Part shown: positions 6,983 through 7,144 of the stretch, in pieces | Layout of the letters: every line of letters begins with the position of its first letter | Position numbering within the stretch: the stretch's first letter is position 1 | From: an uncultured Anaerolineae bacterium | GTDB lineage: Bacteria > Chloroflexota > Anaerolineae > Anaerolineales > UBA11858 | Assembly (NCBI GenBank): GCA_937893815.1 | Contig: CALCSH010000023.1 | Location: 1-7,144, forward strand | DNA length: 7,144 bases | Direction of reading: 5' to 3' | Program-made: the position numbers and the translations under genes | Notes under the pieces: generated by a model | Databases searched by the model: none | Seen by the model: the letters and a program-made list of their open reading frames with translations, nothing else | What the model was told of the DNA's origin: nothing

Positions 6983-7144
6983 CGTCATTGCCTGTACTGA
7001 GCCGCAGGCACACGTGCGAGGCGGTTTCATCGCCAAAGCAATCATTATCTGTGTAGAGAGAGATTGCACTCCTGCTCTTTTCACTGCAAGCCGTCTTCGC
7101 GTAGCATCTTCGTCGCTCGCGACGAACGGCGCCCCGCCGGGCTC
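6983..7144. repeat. Possible dispersed intergenic repeat with nested inverted repeats
   Basis: The segment contains cgtcattgc (6983-6991) and aaagcaatc (7035-7043), pieces I associate with intergenic palindromic repeats scattered in many bacterial genomes. Inverted pairs seen: tgcctg 6989-6994 with caggca 7005-7010; ggcg 7020-7023 with cgcc 7031-7034; gcaatc 7038-7043 with gattgc 7062-7067. It runs to the window edge and may be incomplete. The inverted pairs are direct observations; repeat-family membership is from memory and copy number cannot be seen from one window. Confidence 0.4.
7090..7130. repeat. Stem-loop with 7-bp inner stem
   Basis: ttcgtcg (7109-7115) pairs perfectly with cgacgaa (7120-7126) around a four-base ctcg loop. 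An outer pairing gccgt (7090-7094) with acggc (7126-7130) could enclose it, competing for A7126. A further short pairing cggcg 7127-7131 with cgccg 7135-7139 overlaps it. No T-run follows on either strand within view, so it does not look like an intrinsic terminator. It is more likely part of the intergenic repeat. Confidence 0.45.

Larger units (their letters stand above)
6912..7144. other. Non-coding tail after the stop codon
   Basis: I find no supported gene in these 233 bases. The first 40 or so are AT-rich (around tgaaataattttatc) without a clear hairpin plus T-run, so no intrinsic terminator is called. From about 6983 the sequence becomes richer in short inverted repeats and, in the last 60 bases, in GC. 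It is treated as intergenic sequence with a probable dispersed repeat. Confidence 0.6.

Overview
The window is filled almost completely by one forward gene (60-6911) for a secreted protein of 2283 residues, with 59 bases of leader and 233 bases of non-coding tail. The organism is most likely a monoderm bacterium of the Chloroflexota, Anaerolineae type. This is inferred from remembered resemblance of the C-terminal block (LPKTGFAPG followed by a sortase) to proteins of that group, plus the mid-GC composition; no marker gene is present to prove it.

Protein layout, N to C: a signal peptide (residues 1-30); ten tandem beta-sandwich repeats of about 131-155 residues (37-1447) of the DUF11-like/DUF7933-like type; two SdrD B-like domains with Asp/Asn-rich putative calcium loops (1448-1786); two further DUF11-type domains (1787-2110); an LPKTG sorting-type motif (2114-2118); and a complete sortase catalytic domain (about 2140-2283) with His2194, Cys2257 and Arg2270.

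The main point of interest is that a sortase recognition motif and a sortase are in one polypeptide, at the end of a very long adhesin-like stalk. The classical sorting signal has a hydrophobic helix and a basic tail after LPxTG; here the enzyme takes that place. The stalk looks built for covalent stability. All ten repeats and both DUF11 domains keep a Lys, Asp and Asn at the places expected of self-forming Lys-Asn isopeptide bonds, and each of the ten repeats has exactly two cysteines. The protein could therefore be a self-processing or self-attaching surface fibre. That function is inference; the architecture is read directly from the sequence.

The tail (6912-7144) has no gene I can support. 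It contains several short inverted repeats and pieces resembling dispersed intergenic repeats, and is more GC-rich at its end than the gene.
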